Part shown: one piece after another, positions 1 through 9,695 of the stretch
Layout of the letters: each line of letters starts with the position of its first letter
Position numbering within the stretch: the first letter of the stretch is position 1
Source of the DNA: Proteobacteria bacterium UBA1278
GTDB taxonomy: Bacteria > Pseudomonadota > Gammaproteobacteria > Comchoanobacterales > Comchoanobacteraceae
Direction: 5' to 3'
Assembly (NCBI GenBank): GCA_002308435.1
Contig: DBUY01000068.1
Coordinates: forward strand, 23,228 to 43,405
Length of the DNA: 20,178 bases
Program-made: the position numbers and the translations under genes
Notes under the pieces: generated by a model
Databases searched by the model: none
Seen by the model: only the letters and a program-made list of their open reading frames with translations
What the model was told of the DNA's origin: nothing

Positions 1-1270
1 CCCCCACCACTGACAAGGCAAGCCAAGCCTGATCGGCTTGCATGAGCACATAAAGTAAATTCATTTTAAACATAAATCCGGCAAAAGGCGGCATACCAAG
101 AAGAGACAAAAAACTCACCGCCAATAATGATGCTAATAGCGGCTGCACCCGCGACAATCCCTTGAGATCATCTATGAGTAGCAGTGAAGTCTGTGCACGT
201 GATAAACGTGCCATCACAAGAAGCACAACACCAACCGTGAGTAGATACCCCAGGGTATACATCAGAGCAGCATGATTACCCGAGTAATTAACCAACGTCA
301 GCGCCAGCAAAACAAACCCCATATGTCCAATGGAAGAATAAGCCAGTAACGACCGTACTCGCTCTTGTGCCAGCGCGAGCAAATTACCGCCAAACATGGA
401 CAATAACCCCAATATTGTCACTAGGATAGACCAGTGTGGCAGATGCATAACAATCATGGGGGTAAATAGACGCATCCAAACAATAATCATGACCAGTTTT
501 GGCAAAGCAGCAACCATTGCTACAACCGGGTATGCCCCACCCTCGTAGACATCTCTGACCCAAAAATGAAAGGGGGCAAGACCAATCTTAAAACAAAAGG
601 CCACTGTTATCAGGACACCTCCAAGAGAAAGCAGTACCTGAAATTGATTCAGCGTGAGCCAAGCAGGCAATGTCCTTGTTCCATCCAGAATATTACTAAT
701 GTTACCCAGATCAGACAACCCAAGCTGACCAACTACAGCATAAAAAAAGCTCACCCCAACTAACAAGATACCCGTTGAGAACGCGCCCATAATTATATAT
801 TTACAGGCGGCCTCTTGGGCGATACGATCTTGTGCACGTAATGCCACTGCGGCATATAAGGGAAGATACATACACTCCAAACCAAGAAATAGGCTAACCC
901 AATTCACACTCATTACCGTAAATAGCATGCCAAGAGTGTGGAGAAGATATAGCGCATAGGTCTCAATCAATGGCAATCCATCTTTCTCTATGAGATCAGA
1001 TAATGCCAAGAGCATAAAAATACCAACAACTAAAATGATCGTCTGTGAAAATACGGCTGGCGCATCGAGAAGAAACTGGCCTTCAAACGCGGTTGGCAGC
1101 TGGTATACATCGATTAAACGTAAGCTCACCAATGCAAAAAGGTGCGCACACAGAGAAATACCGCTTGCAACCGTGGACTGAAAAGAACGTAGTGATTTAA
1201 CCATCATCAGTAACAAGACACCGACGCCGACAATCAGCTCAGGAACAAACATCATCAGCTCAGTAGTCAT
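1..1270 (-). CDS. nuoN: NADH-quinone oxidoreductase subunit N (partial, 3' end beyond window)
   Basis: This is the antiporter-like membrane subunit N of complex I, which moves protons across the inner membrane. I translated it by hand from ATG 1270: 423 codons are open to the left edge, so the C-terminal part is missing. Its residues fit the family: the TM5 glutamate is Glu132 (motif LGLECMYLPL), the TM7 lysine is Lys228 (FKIGLAPFHFW), the TM8 lysine is Lys258 (LPKLV), and the TM12 lysine is Lys402 (GFMFKMN). The motif DVYEGG at 240-245 matches the usual DVYxGAP region loosely. The start lies two bases after the nuoM stop and has AGGAG seven bases upstream. It is the last gene of the standard nuo order. 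NuoL and NuoM are paralogues, but both are present upstream, so NuoN is secure. Confidence 0.95.
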   Translation of the reverse strand, partial: MTTELMMFVPELIVGVGVLLLMMVKSLRSFQSTVASGISLCAHLFALVSLRLIDVYQLPTAFEGQFLLDAPAVFSQTIILVVGIFMLLALSDLIEKDGLPLIETYALYLLHTLGMLFTVMSVNWVSLFLGLECMYLPLYAAVALRAQDRIAQEAACKYIIMGAFSTGILLVGVSFFYAVVGQLGLSDLGNISNILDGTRTLPAWLTLNQFQVLLSLGGVLITVAFCFKIGLAPFHFWVRDVYEGGAYPVVAMVAALPKLVMIIVWMRLFTPMIVMHLPHWSILVTILGLLSMFGGNLLALAQERVRSLLAYSSIGHMGFVLLALTLVNYSGNHAALMYTLGYLLTVGVVLLVMARLSRAQTSLLLIDDLKGLSRVQPLLASLLAVSFLSLLGMPPFAGFMFKMNLLYVLMQADQAWLALSVVG

Positions 1271-1272
1271 TA

Positions 1273-2778
1273 TCATACTCCTATTTTACTATAAGTTGAC
1301 AACATGGTTAATGCCCGCAAAGAATGCTCCGACTTATCCATAATCAGTGCTGGATAACACCCCAACACAATAATCAGGACAGAGAGTAAAACGAGTATCG
1401 TTCGCTCAGATACACTCAGATCGAATAAAGCCAACATATGACTTGTCGAAATCTTGCCATAAAAAACCCGTCTCACTAAAACCAAACTATAAATTGCCGA
1501 AAGTAACATCGTTGACGCCGCCAGCAAAGCAATCCAAAATTGCGCCGACATTGAAGCAACAATGATCAAAAATTCACCGACAAATCCTCCAGTCCCGGGA
1601 AAACCAATATTACTCAGCACAAACAGGAAAAAAAATCCACTCAAGATGGGGACAACACGCATTAAACCACCGAAGTCATTCACAGAGCGACTACCCACAC
1701 GCTGATAGAGCATTCCGAACGCACAAAATAAACCAGCTGAACTGAAGCCATGGCTAATCATATGAAATAATACACCGCTCAAGCCCAACAAACCAATCTG
1801 CGTAATGACGGCGTCTGGCAGCAAATACAGTGAGAAACATCCTAATGTTACCATCCCCATATGAGAGATAGACGCATAGGCAATCAGTCGCTTCACATCA
1901 GTCTGTTGATAAGCAACACAACCAATATAAACAATAGCAATCAGCGATAAGATAACCATCCATGGGGAGAAGAACAATGATGCATCGGGTGTAATTGGTA
2001 AGTTATACCGCAAAAATCCATAACCACCCAGTTTAAGTAATATTGCAGCCAGCAACATCGACCCTGCTGTAGGCGCCTGGGTATGTGCATCTGGTAACCA
2101 ACTGTGCAAAGGGAACATCGGCAACTTGATCGCAAATGCAGCAGTAAACGCAATAAACAGCAGTTGTTGCTCCAACAATGTAAGTGGCAACTGATAAAAC
2201 GCCGAGAAACTGAATTGACCAGCCTGAAAACCCAAATAAAGCGTTGCAAGCAAAAACAACAACGAGCCCAGAAGCGTGTACAAGAAATATTTCTTTGCCG
2301 CATGGCGACGTTTCGCAGCACCAAACGCCCCAATATAAAGAAACATCGGTAAAAGACTAGATTCCCAGAATAAGTAAAAAAGCAAGCCATCCAGGGCGCA
2401 AAAAGCGCCGACGGCCATTGCCTGCGTAAAATAAATAAGCGCACAAGACGACGCAACAGCCGAAGACTCCAAACATGCCGTCATAACACTCGCTAACACA
2501 ACCCAATAAGTCAAAACGACGAGATGAACTGAGATACCATCGACACCTAATTGATACCGAGCACCCATACTAGGTATCCATTCTCGATTTTCAATAAATT
2601 GAAATTCAGTTGATGGGACATAAGCAAACCACAAATAGCTACTGAGGGCGATACCTATCAATGCCATGAGAACTGCAGTCAATCTTTGGATACCAACACG
2701 TTGCGTTGAGACAGCCTGCATGAGCACACATCCAACTACGCCGTGTAGGACAATAGACGATAATAAATACTGACTCAT
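1273..2778 (-). CDS. nuoM: NADH-quinone oxidoreductase subunit M
   Basis: This is the second antiporter-like proton-pumping subunit of complex I, in the inner membrane. The protein has 501 residues, close to the usual length of about 500, and is almost entirely hydrophobic helices. The coupling residues are present: Glu139 in TM5 (FWESSLLPM), Lys218 in TM7 (AFAIKLPMFPLHSWLPDAH), Lys249 in TM8 (ILLKLGGYG) and Glu402 in TM12 (GGFVGEFLII). The TM12 glutamate, in place of lysine, marks NuoM rather than NuoL or NuoN. The gene begins seven bases after the nuoL stop with AGGGAG just upstream of the ATG, and ends two bases before nuoN, so it is co-transcribed with both. Nothing unusual was seen. Confidence 0.97.
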   Translation of the reverse strand: MSQYLLSSIVLHGVVGCVLMQAVSTQRVGIQRLTAVLMALIGIALSSYLWFAYVPSTEFQFIENREWIPSMGARYQLGVDGISVHLVVLTYWVVLASVMTACLESSAVASSCALIYFTQAMAVGAFCALDGLLFYLFWESSLLPMFLYIGAFGAAKRRHAAKKYFLYTLLGSLLFLLATLYLGFQAGQFSFSAFYQLPLTLLEQQLLFIAFTAAFAIKLPMFPLHSWLPDAHTQAPTAGSMLLAAILLKLGGYGFLRYNLPITPDASLFFSPWMVILSLIAIVYIGCVAYQQTDVKRLIAYASISHMGMVTLGCFSLYLLPDAVITQIGLLGLSGVLFHMISHGFSSAGLFCAFGMLYQRVGSRSVNDFGGLMRVVPILSGFFFLFVLSNIGFPGTGGFVGEFLIIVASMSAQFWIALLAASTMLLSAIYSLVLVRRVFYGKISTSHMLALFDLSVSERTILVLLSVLIIVLGCYPALIMDKSEHSLRALTMLSTYSKIGV

Positions 2779-2785
2779 ACACTCC

Positions 2786-4759
2786 CTATACGATATTGTA
2801 ACCCATCAATGAGCCTGCAATCATAATCATAATTGCAAGACTCATAACTGCAAAGTATCGGTTCAAATAACTCGTTTGTATTCGGCTAAACCAGTGTGAT
2901 ATACCCTGAATTCTCCCGGCAACACGACTCTCTATAGTTTGATCAATCATAACCTGCTCCCCGTATTGAGAACACACTGAAGCACTAACACGGAAAAATG
3001 GCACAATAATATTTTCAAGACACCAATCAAATCCATAGCGGTTAACAAAAGGCCAACTCAACCACCACACATGCGTAGTCATCCACTGTGAGGCATAGTG
3101 CGGTGTACTATATCGCAACCAACTGACGATAATACCAAATAATGCAAAATAAAGACCTAAACCAAAAATTGCGTGCAGAAATAAACCATGGGCAACCACA
3201 TCAATGACTTTTTGTTGTAATGGCTGTAGCGCTGGGGATAACAGTGGAAATTGGAAGAAAGGTGACGCTCCAGCAAAAAATGGCAACAGGACATAACCTG
3301 ATAATAGACAAAGCACGCCAAGAATCATCAATGGACCAACTATTTGCATAGGAGACTCATAGACAGGTGTTCGCGTTACATAGCGGGGTCGACCCAGAAA
3401 AACGACCCAAAAAACCCGAAAGATATATAATGGCGTGATCAAAAATCCCAAAAGCGCACAGCCATAAATATACCACCCTGCCTGGAGGCTGACCGCTTGT
3501 TTTGCAGCGACAAATAATATGAGATCTTTTGAGTAAAAACCTGAAAATGGGGGAATACCAGATAGACTCAGTGCACCAAACAGAAAGCATATGGCAGTTA
3601 TCGGCATTTTGGACCATAATCCACCCATCTGCCGTATATCTTGTTGGTGGGCAAGTGCATGAATGACAGAGCCAGCAGCCAGAAATAATAAGGCTTTATA
3701 AATAGCGTGTAAGAGGAGATGGAAAATCGCAAGATTAAAGGCACCGACACCTACAGCCAAAGTCATATAACCCAACTGTGACAGCGTAGAATACGCAATA
3801 ATACGCTTAATATCAAACTCAAACAACGCCAAAATACCAAGCCAGAGCGCTCCACTTGCACCGACAAAAGCGATACAATTCATCAGAATAGGACTCAACA
3901 CAATCAAATCAGCAAATCGACATAACAAAAACACACCTGCTGTCACCATTGTGGCAGCATGAATTAAAGCAGAAACAGGCGTAGGCCCCTCCATCGAGTC
4001 AGGCAACCACATATGTAGGGGCATTTGTGCAGATTTTGTCATCGCACCGATAAATAGTAACAGCCCCGTCAAGAACACAGTCGAGACAACGCCTAACCCT
4101 GGTATCAACAGTGTCTCTGGTACAAGATCGGGCATTCGAGAGAATAGTTCACGGTATTGGGGGCTGCCAACAGAGACAATAAGTAAGGCAATTCCAAGAC
4201 AAAATGCCATATCGCCAAATCGGTTCATCAAAAAAGCTTTTAAATTTGCAGCCGAAGCAGAGTCCTTGGCAAAGTGAAACCCAATCAGCAGGTAGGAAAA
4301 TAGTGAAACCCCCTCCCAGCCAAAAAACAGACCCAATAAATTATTGGTCATTACCAGCTGCATCATCGCAAATGTAAACAATGAGATTAGGCTAAAGAAC
4401 CGGATAAAACCGCTATCATCTTGCATGTAAGCAATGCTATACCAGTGGACTAAGACAGATATTAAGGACACCATGAATAGCATCACCACACTCAAGCCAT
4501 CAATCCATAATCCCATATCACAGCTAAAATCACCGATTGTAATCCATGAAAACAAAAACACATCATAAAAAGCAGCATTTCCCAGATAAAATAGAACTAA
4601 AGACACGAGCGCCGCAACTGTAGATAGCAACATCACTCCAACGCTAATACGTACCGCGGTTATCTCACGCTGACAAAATAATCCAATAGAGACACCACTG
4701 AATAATGGCAACAGAAGACTCAGCAAAACTGTGTAAGGTAAAAAAGCTTGCATCTCCAT
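2786..4759 (-). CDS. nuoL: NADH-quinone oxidoreductase subunit L
   Basis: This is the distal antiporter-like subunit of complex I, carrying the long lateral helix that ties the pumping modules together. The protein has 657 residues, against about 613 in E. coli; much of the excess lies in the C-terminal third. Key residues are Glu149 (FGWEGVSLFSYLLIGF), Lys242 (AMTKSAQMPLHMWLPDSMEG), His267 in TM8 (SALIHAATMVTAGV) and Lys411 in TM12 (GFYSKDLIL). The C-terminal stretch from about residue 590 is consistent with the amphipathic lateral helix followed by a last membrane segment. The start ATG overlaps the nuoK stop in the string TAATG. A second ATG two codons later is an alternative start. Confidence 0.97.
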   Translation of the reverse strand: MEMQAFLPYTVLLSLLLPLFSGVSIGLFCQREITAVRISVGVMLLSTVAALVSLVLFYLGNAAFYDVFLFSWITIGDFSCDMGLWIDGLSVVMLFMVSLISVLVHWYSIAYMQDDSGFIRFFSLISLFTFAMMQLVMTNNLLGLFFGWEGVSLFSYLLIGFHFAKDSASAANLKAFLMNRFGDMAFCLGIALLIVSVGSPQYRELFSRMPDLVPETLLIPGLGVVSTVFLTGLLLFIGAMTKSAQMPLHMWLPDSMEGPTPVSALIHAATMVTAGVFLLCRFADLIVLSPILMNCIAFVGASGALWLGILALFEFDIKRIIAYSTLSQLGYMTLAVGVGAFNLAIFHLLLHAIYKALLFLAAGSVIHALAHQQDIRQMGGLWSKMPITAICFLFGALSLSGIPPFSGFYSKDLILFVAAKQAVSLQAGWYIYGCALLGFLITPLYIFRVFWVVFLGRPRYVTRTPVYESPMQIVGPLMILGVLCLLSGYVLLPFFAGASPFFQFPLLSPALQPLQQKVIDVVAHGLFLHAIFGLGLYFALFGIIVSWLRYSTPHYASQWMTTHVWWLSWPFVNRYGFDWCLENIIVPFFRVSASVCSQYGEQVMIDQTIESRVAGRIQGISHWFSRIQTSYLNRYFAVMSLAIMIMIAGSLMGYNIV

Positions 4760-5061
4760 TACCCCCTAATATTTGACAATAGTTTTGTATCGACACTATG
4801 GTACTGTCGGTACATCAAGACAAATAAAGCCAATGCAATCGCGGATTCAGCAGCCGCAGCTGCTAAAACGAATATCACCATAACTTGTCCATGAAAGTCC
4901 TGATGTAAACGTGAAAAAACAATAAAGTTGAGATTTGCCGCCAAAAACAATAACTCCGCACACAACAGCATGACAATTAAGTTACGTTGATTGATTATCA
5001 TCCCAACACAAGCAGTGATGACAAACAAAACACTTACTACAATGATTAAAATCCAATCCAT
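4759..5061 (-). CDS. nuoK: NADH-quinone oxidoreductase subunit K
   Basis: This is the small three-helix membrane subunit K of complex I, part of the proton path next to NuoJ and NuoN. I chose the ATG at 5061, which gives 100 residues, exactly the E. coli length. It puts the two essential glutamates at Glu36 (LLCAELLFLAANLNF) and Glu72 (AAAAESAIALALF), the same numbers as in E. coli. This start lies one base after the nuoJ stop. A longer reading frame from ATG 5094 would add eleven basic residues and overlap nuoJ by 32 bases; I regard it as unlikely. The stop overlaps the nuoL start by one base. Confidence 0.95.
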   Translation of the reverse strand: MDWILIIVVSVLFVITACVGMIINQRNLIVMLLCAELLFLAANLNFIVFSRLHQDFHGQVMVIFVLAAAAAESAIALALFVLMYRQYHSVDTKLLSNIRG

Positions 5062-5062
5062 C

Positions 5063-5677
5063 CTAGCGGCTACCCGTTTTTTTTGCATTGACAAGCGTTA
5101 ATCGATCTTTAGCATGTGTCCCAACCTGTTTAGATCGACTCTGTAATTTAGCGTCCACCGGCACCCCTCGTCGAACAATTCCGGTCGCGACCACCATAGG
5201 AACCATCAAAATAAAGGCCAATAGCTGCAATGGCATCCAATATGTCTGATATAAAAGTCTGGAGAATTCAACCAAATGCGCCGTACTTAGACCCCACTCC
5301 GTACGCATGACCGAAATCAGAGAAACCGGTTGCATACCATATAGACGCAGACACAAATAACCGGTCACTGGCACTACGAAAGTGACCAACACAATTAGGC
5401 AGCGATAAAAGCGCGAAATCAATGCATCGTCAGCATAACGAGAAACATTCAACATCATCACCATAAACAGAAACAAAGTCATGACCGCACCCACATAAAC
5501 AAAAATCAGTACAAAAGCTAGAAAGTCAGCTCCCATCATCAACCACAAAATGCTAGTTCCCAAAAAACAACCCATCAGCGCGAGTACACTCCTGACTGGA
5601 TGGCTTGCTAATATCATCATATTTGCGAAAAAAGCTAGCAACAGCAACAATAGTGGTAGAAACCAGGTCAAAATCAT
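5063..5677 (-). CDS. nuoJ: NADH-quinone oxidoreductase subunit J
   Basis: This is membrane subunit J of complex I, a five-helix protein at the joint between the quinone module and the antiporters. The protein has 204 residues against 184 in E. coli. The conserved TM3 segment, with its pi-bulge, is clear as FVYVGAVMTLFLFMVMMLNV around residues 59-78. The last 30 residues are a basic, hydrophilic tail. The ATG at 5677 has GGAG seven bases upstream. It lies 30 bases after the nuoI stop, the longest gap inside the nuo cluster, but no terminator or promoter is evident there. It ends one base before the nuoK start. Confidence 0.95.
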   Translation of the reverse strand: MILTWFLPLLLLLLAFFANMMILASHPVRSVLALMGCFLGTSILWLMMGADFLAFVLIFVYVGAVMTLFLFMVMMLNVSRYADDALISRFYRCLIVLVTFVVPVTGYLCLRLYGMQPVSLISVMRTEWGLSTAHLVEFSRLLYQTYWMPLQLLAFILMVPMVVATGIVRRGVPVDAKLQSRSKQVGTHAKDRLTLVNAKKTGSR

Positions 5678-5707
5678 TTCGCCACTCCAACAGATTTTGT
5701 CATTTGA

Positions 5708-6247
5708 TCAACCATCTCCCTCATGAATGAGTTTTCTATCATGAGCGAGCCTTGGCTCAATCGCTTCACCTAATGCCAACAGCTTATCCTTCGTCATGAT
5801 ATTTTGACCACGCTGGGTCACAACATAATGCTCTTCAGGGGTCGACACAATCGAGTCAACTGGACACGCCTGCTCGCAAAGTCCACAGTTAATACATTTA
5901 AACATGTCGATATCGAATCGTGTCGTTCGGCGCGTCCCATCATCTCTGGGTTGCGTCTCAATCGTAATCGCGAGTGCTGGACACGTCACCTCACATAATT
6001 TACAACCGATACAACGCTCCTCACCGTTAGGATATCGACGAAGTGCTAACAGGCCTCGAAAACGGTTGGATCGAGGTAACTTCTCCTCTGGGTACTGGAT
6101 AGTATCCTTGCGTCGATGAGCCACTTTCTGAGTCAGTAACATGCCACGAAATAACTCAGTAAAAAAAACAGTTTTGAAGTTAGATTTGGCATAGATAAAC
6201 CAAGAGACACTGAAAAGAATAATGACCAGTGAAATAATGAAAGTCAT
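5708..6247 (-). CDS. nuoI: NADH-quinone oxidoreductase subunit I (2x 4Fe-4S ferredoxin-like)
   Basis: This subunit carries clusters N6a and N6b and passes electrons from NuoG towards NuoB. I chose the ATG at 6247, which overlaps the nuoH stop as ATGA and has GGTGG upstream; it gives 179 residues, near the E. coli length of 180. A GTG at 6289 would add 14 residues and lies deeper inside nuoH. The two cluster motifs are CIGCKLCEVTCP (Cys79, 82, 85, 89) and CINCGLCEQACP (Cys118, 121, 124, 128). An N-terminal hydrophobic helix covers about residues 3-20. The sequence RFRGLLALRRYPNGEERC, and RRTTRFDIDM between the clusters, resemble the alphaproteobacterial and mitochondrial (TYKY-like) type more than the E. 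coli type. Confidence 0.96.
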   Translation of the reverse strand: MTFIISLVIILFSVSWFIYAKSNFKTVFFTELFRGMLLTQKVAHRRKDTIQYPEEKLPRSNRFRGLLALRRYPNGEERCIGCKLCEVTCPALAITIETQPRDDGTRRTTRFDIDMFKCINCGLCEQACPVDSIVSTPEEHYVVTQRGQNIMTKDKLLALGEAIEPRLAHDRKLIHEGDG

Positions 6248-7251
6248 AGGATGCCACCAAGAATCATCAAAGATACCACAAAAATCCACAGGATAGAAAC
6301 AGGTATGCAGACCTTCCAGCCAATCATCATCAGCTGATCATAACGATAGCGAGGAAAGGTTGCGCGTATCCAAATAAACAAATAGAGAAATAATAAAACT
6401 TTCAATAATAACCAAATCACCCCAGGCACCCATGAAAATAGTAGAGAAAAATAGGGAGTACCTTGAAACGGGGATAACCAGCCACCTAGAAAAAACAAAC
6501 TAGCCATCGTCGATACAAAAATCATATTGGTATATTCCGCAATAAAATACATCGCAAATATAAAACCCGAGTACTCCACTTGATAACCGGCGACAATCTC
6601 AGTTTCCCCCTCGGTAATATCAAATGGCGCACGGTTAGTCTCAGCGACTGCACTAATCAAAAACACAGCAAAAATTGGAAACATTGGCAAAAAATACCAA
6701 TGTAACAACCCACCAGACTGACGCAAAACAATTTGAGTCAAATTCATTGAACCAGAAACCATCAGTACTGGAACTAATGAGAAACCCATCGCGATTTCAT
6801 AAGAGATCATTTGAGCCATAGAACGTATCGCACCAAAGAAAGCATATTTCGAATTAGAGGACCAGCCGCCGAGCAGAATACCGTAAGAACCAAGCGAAGT
6901 TATCGCCAACACAAACACCACTCCAGCATCAATGTCTGCCAACACCCACCCGGGTGCTATTGGAACAACCGACCAGACTACGAACGCACAGACTAAACTA
7001 ATCATTGGTGCAATCATAAATAAAGCATAGTCTGACTGGGCCGGCAGAATAATTTCCTTATGTAAAAACTTAATTCCATCCGCTAGGGTCTGCAAAATAC
7101 CCAGGGGACCGACTCGATTCGGGCCAACACGGCCTTGCATGTAACCCATTATTTTTCGCTCTGCAAGAATCAAGTATAAGACCATGAAGAGTACTAGGCC
7201 TAGGGTTAACCCAATTTGCAGTACAACCATCATTAATGTAAACAAGGTCAT
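6244..7251 (-). CDS. nuoH: NADH-quinone oxidoreductase subunit H
   Basis: This membrane subunit forms much of the quinone-binding chamber and anchors the peripheral arm of complex I. The protein has 335 residues, close to the family norm of about 325-345. Diagnostic motifs are AERKIMGYMQGRVGPNR at about residues 30-46, AETNRAPFD at 203-211 followed by an acidic loop (EGETEIVAGYQVEYSG), and RATFPRYRYDQLM near the C-terminus. Eight or so membrane helices are visible. The start overlaps the nuoG stop as ATGA and the stop overlaps the nuoI start in the same way, so nuoG, nuoH and nuoI are probably translationally coupled. Nothing unusual was seen. Confidence 0.97.
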   Translation of the reverse strand: MTLFTLMMVVLQIGLTLGLVLFMVLYLILAERKIMGYMQGRVGPNRVGPLGILQTLADGIKFLHKEIILPAQSDYALFMIAPMISLVCAFVVWSVVPIAPGWVLADIDAGVVFVLAITSLGSYGILLGGWSSNSKYAFFGAIRSMAQMISYEIAMGFSLVPVLMVSGSMNLTQIVLRQSGGLLHWYFLPMFPIFAVFLISAVAETNRAPFDITEGETEIVAGYQVEYSGFIFAMYFIAEYTNMIFVSTMASLFFLGGWLSPFQGTPYFSLLFSWVPGVIWLLLKVLLFLYLFIWIRATFPRYRYDQLMMIGWKVCIPVSILWIFVVSLMILGGIL

Positions 7252-9695
7252 TGATCATCCTCGCTAAACAGAATTTCGATGGCGTCATTTCGACCGGAAA
7301 GTTGGCTATCTCCATGACAAATAACGGGACAATATACTGCACCTTTTGCAATCGTTTTATCGGTTAATAATGGGCAAGAAATCACGTTCTGCCCCTGCTT
7401 GAGCGAAACCACCACATCGTTACCTGGATCATCAAAGCCTAATCGCCTTACTGTATCAGGATGAATCTTTGCAATAACTTTATCGGCAGGACGCTGCAAA
7501 GGGTCACATCGTCGCACAAGTGTATCCATTTGGTAATGCCCAAGCTCACCAATTCGAGTCAATTCAGAACCAACAACTTGATCCGCGAGTTGCCTTGGCA
7601 ATGGAGGGCTTAAATCCACCTCGCCATCAATTGATTCATCCAGACAGCCCGAAGATAACAGGGGAATATCAGCACGCAATTCTGAAATATCGTGATATGT
7701 AAAACCTTCACATTTGAGGAGGTTGGCAAGAACACGGTAGATTTTCCAAGCCGATTTACTCTGTCCATGTAATGGCTTTATTGCCTGGAAGGTGTTGATC
7801 TCACCGGTAATGTTTACCCACGATCCAGAGAACTCTGTCCATGCAGCTGCAGGCAACAGTATATCAGCATATTCAAGCATTTCAGGTGATGTGAAGCTTG
7901 TTATTGCAACAACTGTCTGCGCGCGAGTCAGTGCGGCACGTGCAAGTGCAGGGTCATAATGATCAATTTCTGGCTCGACTTGCTGCAAAAGATACAACTG
8001 CTTCGGTCGGTCAATCATCTGGTAGCTTGATTCACCAGTTGACATATTCACTGAATCGACTCGATGACACGGACCATAGCCAATTGCATGTAATCCAGTT
8101 GAATTGGTCCCAGGTGTCATCATCACTAAGCGCATCTGAGTCACTGAACTGATCAACGAACACAATTTATATATCGCCGATGCGTGCGGATGCGACTGTG
8201 CATATTGCCCCAATAATAAATAACCGTCCGACTGCATCAGGTATTTTGCAAAGCGATCACTTTGTGTCGAAGAATCAATGTGAATCAAGCGCTCACGCCA
8301 CCGATCAGATAACTCAATAGCACCAAAATTCGCCAATGATACAACACAGGCTCCCAAAAACTGAACAAAATCTTGGCCAGCAACAACCACCTCCTCCTCA
8401 CAATGAAAATTCCACGCATGGGCAATCGGATTAATACTCAGTACACGAGTTCCTTTCAAACTCGCCGCACGAAGACGCAATCCAGCAATTGGCTGTTCAT
8501 GTCGAATATAACTACCCACCAAAACCACACATTGGCTATTATCCAGTTGCTCAAAACTCAAAAACTCTTGTGGTAAAGTATGAACAGCACTATCCATATA
8601 ATCAGTATCTCTCTGATGCAAGCGATAGTCCATATTTCTACAACCAAGCGTGTGGAGTAGTTTTTGACCAATAAAACCCTCCTCAAGCGAGGTGCTAGGG
8701 CTTATCAATGCCCCTATTTGTTCAGGCCCATGATCCTTGATGACAGATTGTATTTTCTCAGAAACCAAAGTTAGAGCAGTCTCCCAGTCAACGACACGCC
8801 ATGATTTTCCATCGCGAATCATGGGATGCGTTAGCCTATCACGGTGTTGTAACCCTAAGTAGCTGAAACGGTCTCGATCACTCAACCAAATCTGGTTGAT
8901 TGAATCACATTGACGAGGAACAACACGCATTACCGCATCCTGGCCATCAATTCCATTTTTATAGGTATGGACATAGACATGTGATTGCAAACAATCATGT
9001 GCTGAGTAATATGCATGGTTCGTGAACGACCATGAGCGCCCGCGATAACGATGAGGCTTTGAGGTCAATGCACCAACTGGACATAGATCAATCACATTAC
9101 CCGATACCTCAGAGTTCAAACCGGTTTTAAGATAGCTGAGTATGCGCATGTCCTCACCACGACCCAGAGCGCCAAGATCTGGGATTCCAGATATTTCAGT
9201 ACCAAAACGCACACAACGCGTGCAATGTATACATCGTGTCATATCCGCCGATACCAAAGGACCAAGATCCTCATCTTTCACCACGCGCTTGGTATCTTCA
9301 TAACGTGATACCCCCTTACCAAATCCCATCGCAAGATCTTGTAAGTCACACTGTCCCCCTTGATCGCAAATTGGACAATCCAACGGGTGGTTAATTAGCA
9401 GAAACTCCATGACGGATTGTTGAGATTGGCGGGTCGTTGATGATTGCGTATTCACAACCATATCCTGGCTAATCTGTGCATGACAAGCAGGTAACGTTTT
9501 CTTGCCATCGTTGACTTGAACAAGGCACATCCGACAATTTGCCGCAACAGATAAGCGCTCGTGATAGCAAAATCTTGGGATATAGACACCTTCTCGATCA
9601 GCAACCTGAATGATTGTCTCGCCACGATAGCCTGTAACTTCTTTACCATCCAAAATAAATGAAACAGATTGTTTGGTGGCCACTACTTCAGACAT
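7248..9695 (-). CDS. nuoG: NADH-quinone oxidoreductase subunit G
   Basis: This is the largest peripheral subunit of complex I; it carries iron-sulphur clusters that relay electrons from NuoF to NuoI. From ATG 9695 it has 815 residues. An N-terminal 2Fe-2S ferredoxin domain holds Cys43, 54, 57 and 71. The His-Cys 4Fe-4S site is His103, Cys107, 110 and 116 (NHPLDCPICDQGGQCDLQD). A further 4Fe-4S site is Cys155, 158, 161 and 205 (CIHCTRCVRF and DLCPVGAL). A molybdopterin-oxidoreductase-like domain without obvious catalytic role fills the rest. The cysteine motif for the extra cluster N7 known from E. coli and Thermus was not seen after residue 220. The start overlaps the nuoF stop by eight bases and has AAAGG upstream; a GTG at 9716 is an alternative. 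Confidence 0.96.
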   Translation of the reverse strand: MSEVVATKQSVSFILDGKEVTGYRGETIIQVADREGVYIPRFCYHERLSVAANCRMCLVQVNDGKKTLPACHAQISQDMVVNTQSSTTRQSQQSVMEFLLINHPLDCPICDQGGQCDLQDLAMGFGKGVSRYEDTKRVVKDEDLGPLVSADMTRCIHCTRCVRFGTEISGIPDLGALGRGEDMRILSYLKTGLNSEVSGNVIDLCPVGALTSKPHRYRGRSWSFTNHAYYSAHDCLQSHVYVHTYKNGIDGQDAVMRVVPRQCDSINQIWLSDRDRFSYLGLQHRDRLTHPMIRDGKSWRVVDWETALTLVSEKIQSVIKDHGPEQIGALISPSTSLEEGFIGQKLLHTLGCRNMDYRLHQRDTDYMDSAVHTLPQEFLSFEQLDNSQCVVLVGSYIRHEQPIAGLRLRAASLKGTRVLSINPIAHAWNFHCEEEVVVAGQDFVQFLGACVVSLANFGAIELSDRWRERLIHIDSSTQSDRFAKYLMQSDGYLLLGQYAQSHPHASAIYKLCSLISSVTQMRLVMMTPGTNSTGLHAIGYGPCHRVDSVNMSTGESSYQMIDRPKQLYLLQQVEPEIDHYDPALARAALTRAQTVVAITSFTSPEMLEYADILLPAAAWTEFSGSWVNITGEINTFQAIKPLHGQSKSAWKIYRVLANLLKCEGFTYHDISELRADIPLLSSGCLDESIDGEVDLSPPLPRQLADQVVGSELTRIGELGHYQMDTLVRRCDPLQRPADKVIAKIHPDTVRRLGFDDPGNDVVVSLKQGQNVISCPLLTDKTIAKGAVYCPVICHGDSQLSGRNDAIEILFSEDDQ

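Noticed and set aside
2104..2352. Open frame on the plus strand opposite nuoM
   Set aside because: It lies wholly within nuoM on the other strand, its product is low-complexity Lys/Gln/Arg-rich, and it has no family match; it is a shadow frame. The same holds for the other plus-strand frames opposite nuo genes.
1941..2456. 171-residue minus-strand frame inside nuoM
   Set aside because: It is an out-of-frame reading of nuoM, with a Cys/Arg/Leu-rich product unlike any family, whereas nuoM itself is intact over the same bases.
6248..6289. Longer nuoI beginning at GTG 6289
   Set aside because: It overlaps nuoH by 46 bases, while ATG 6247 has an ATGA overlap, a ribosome site and the usual protein length.
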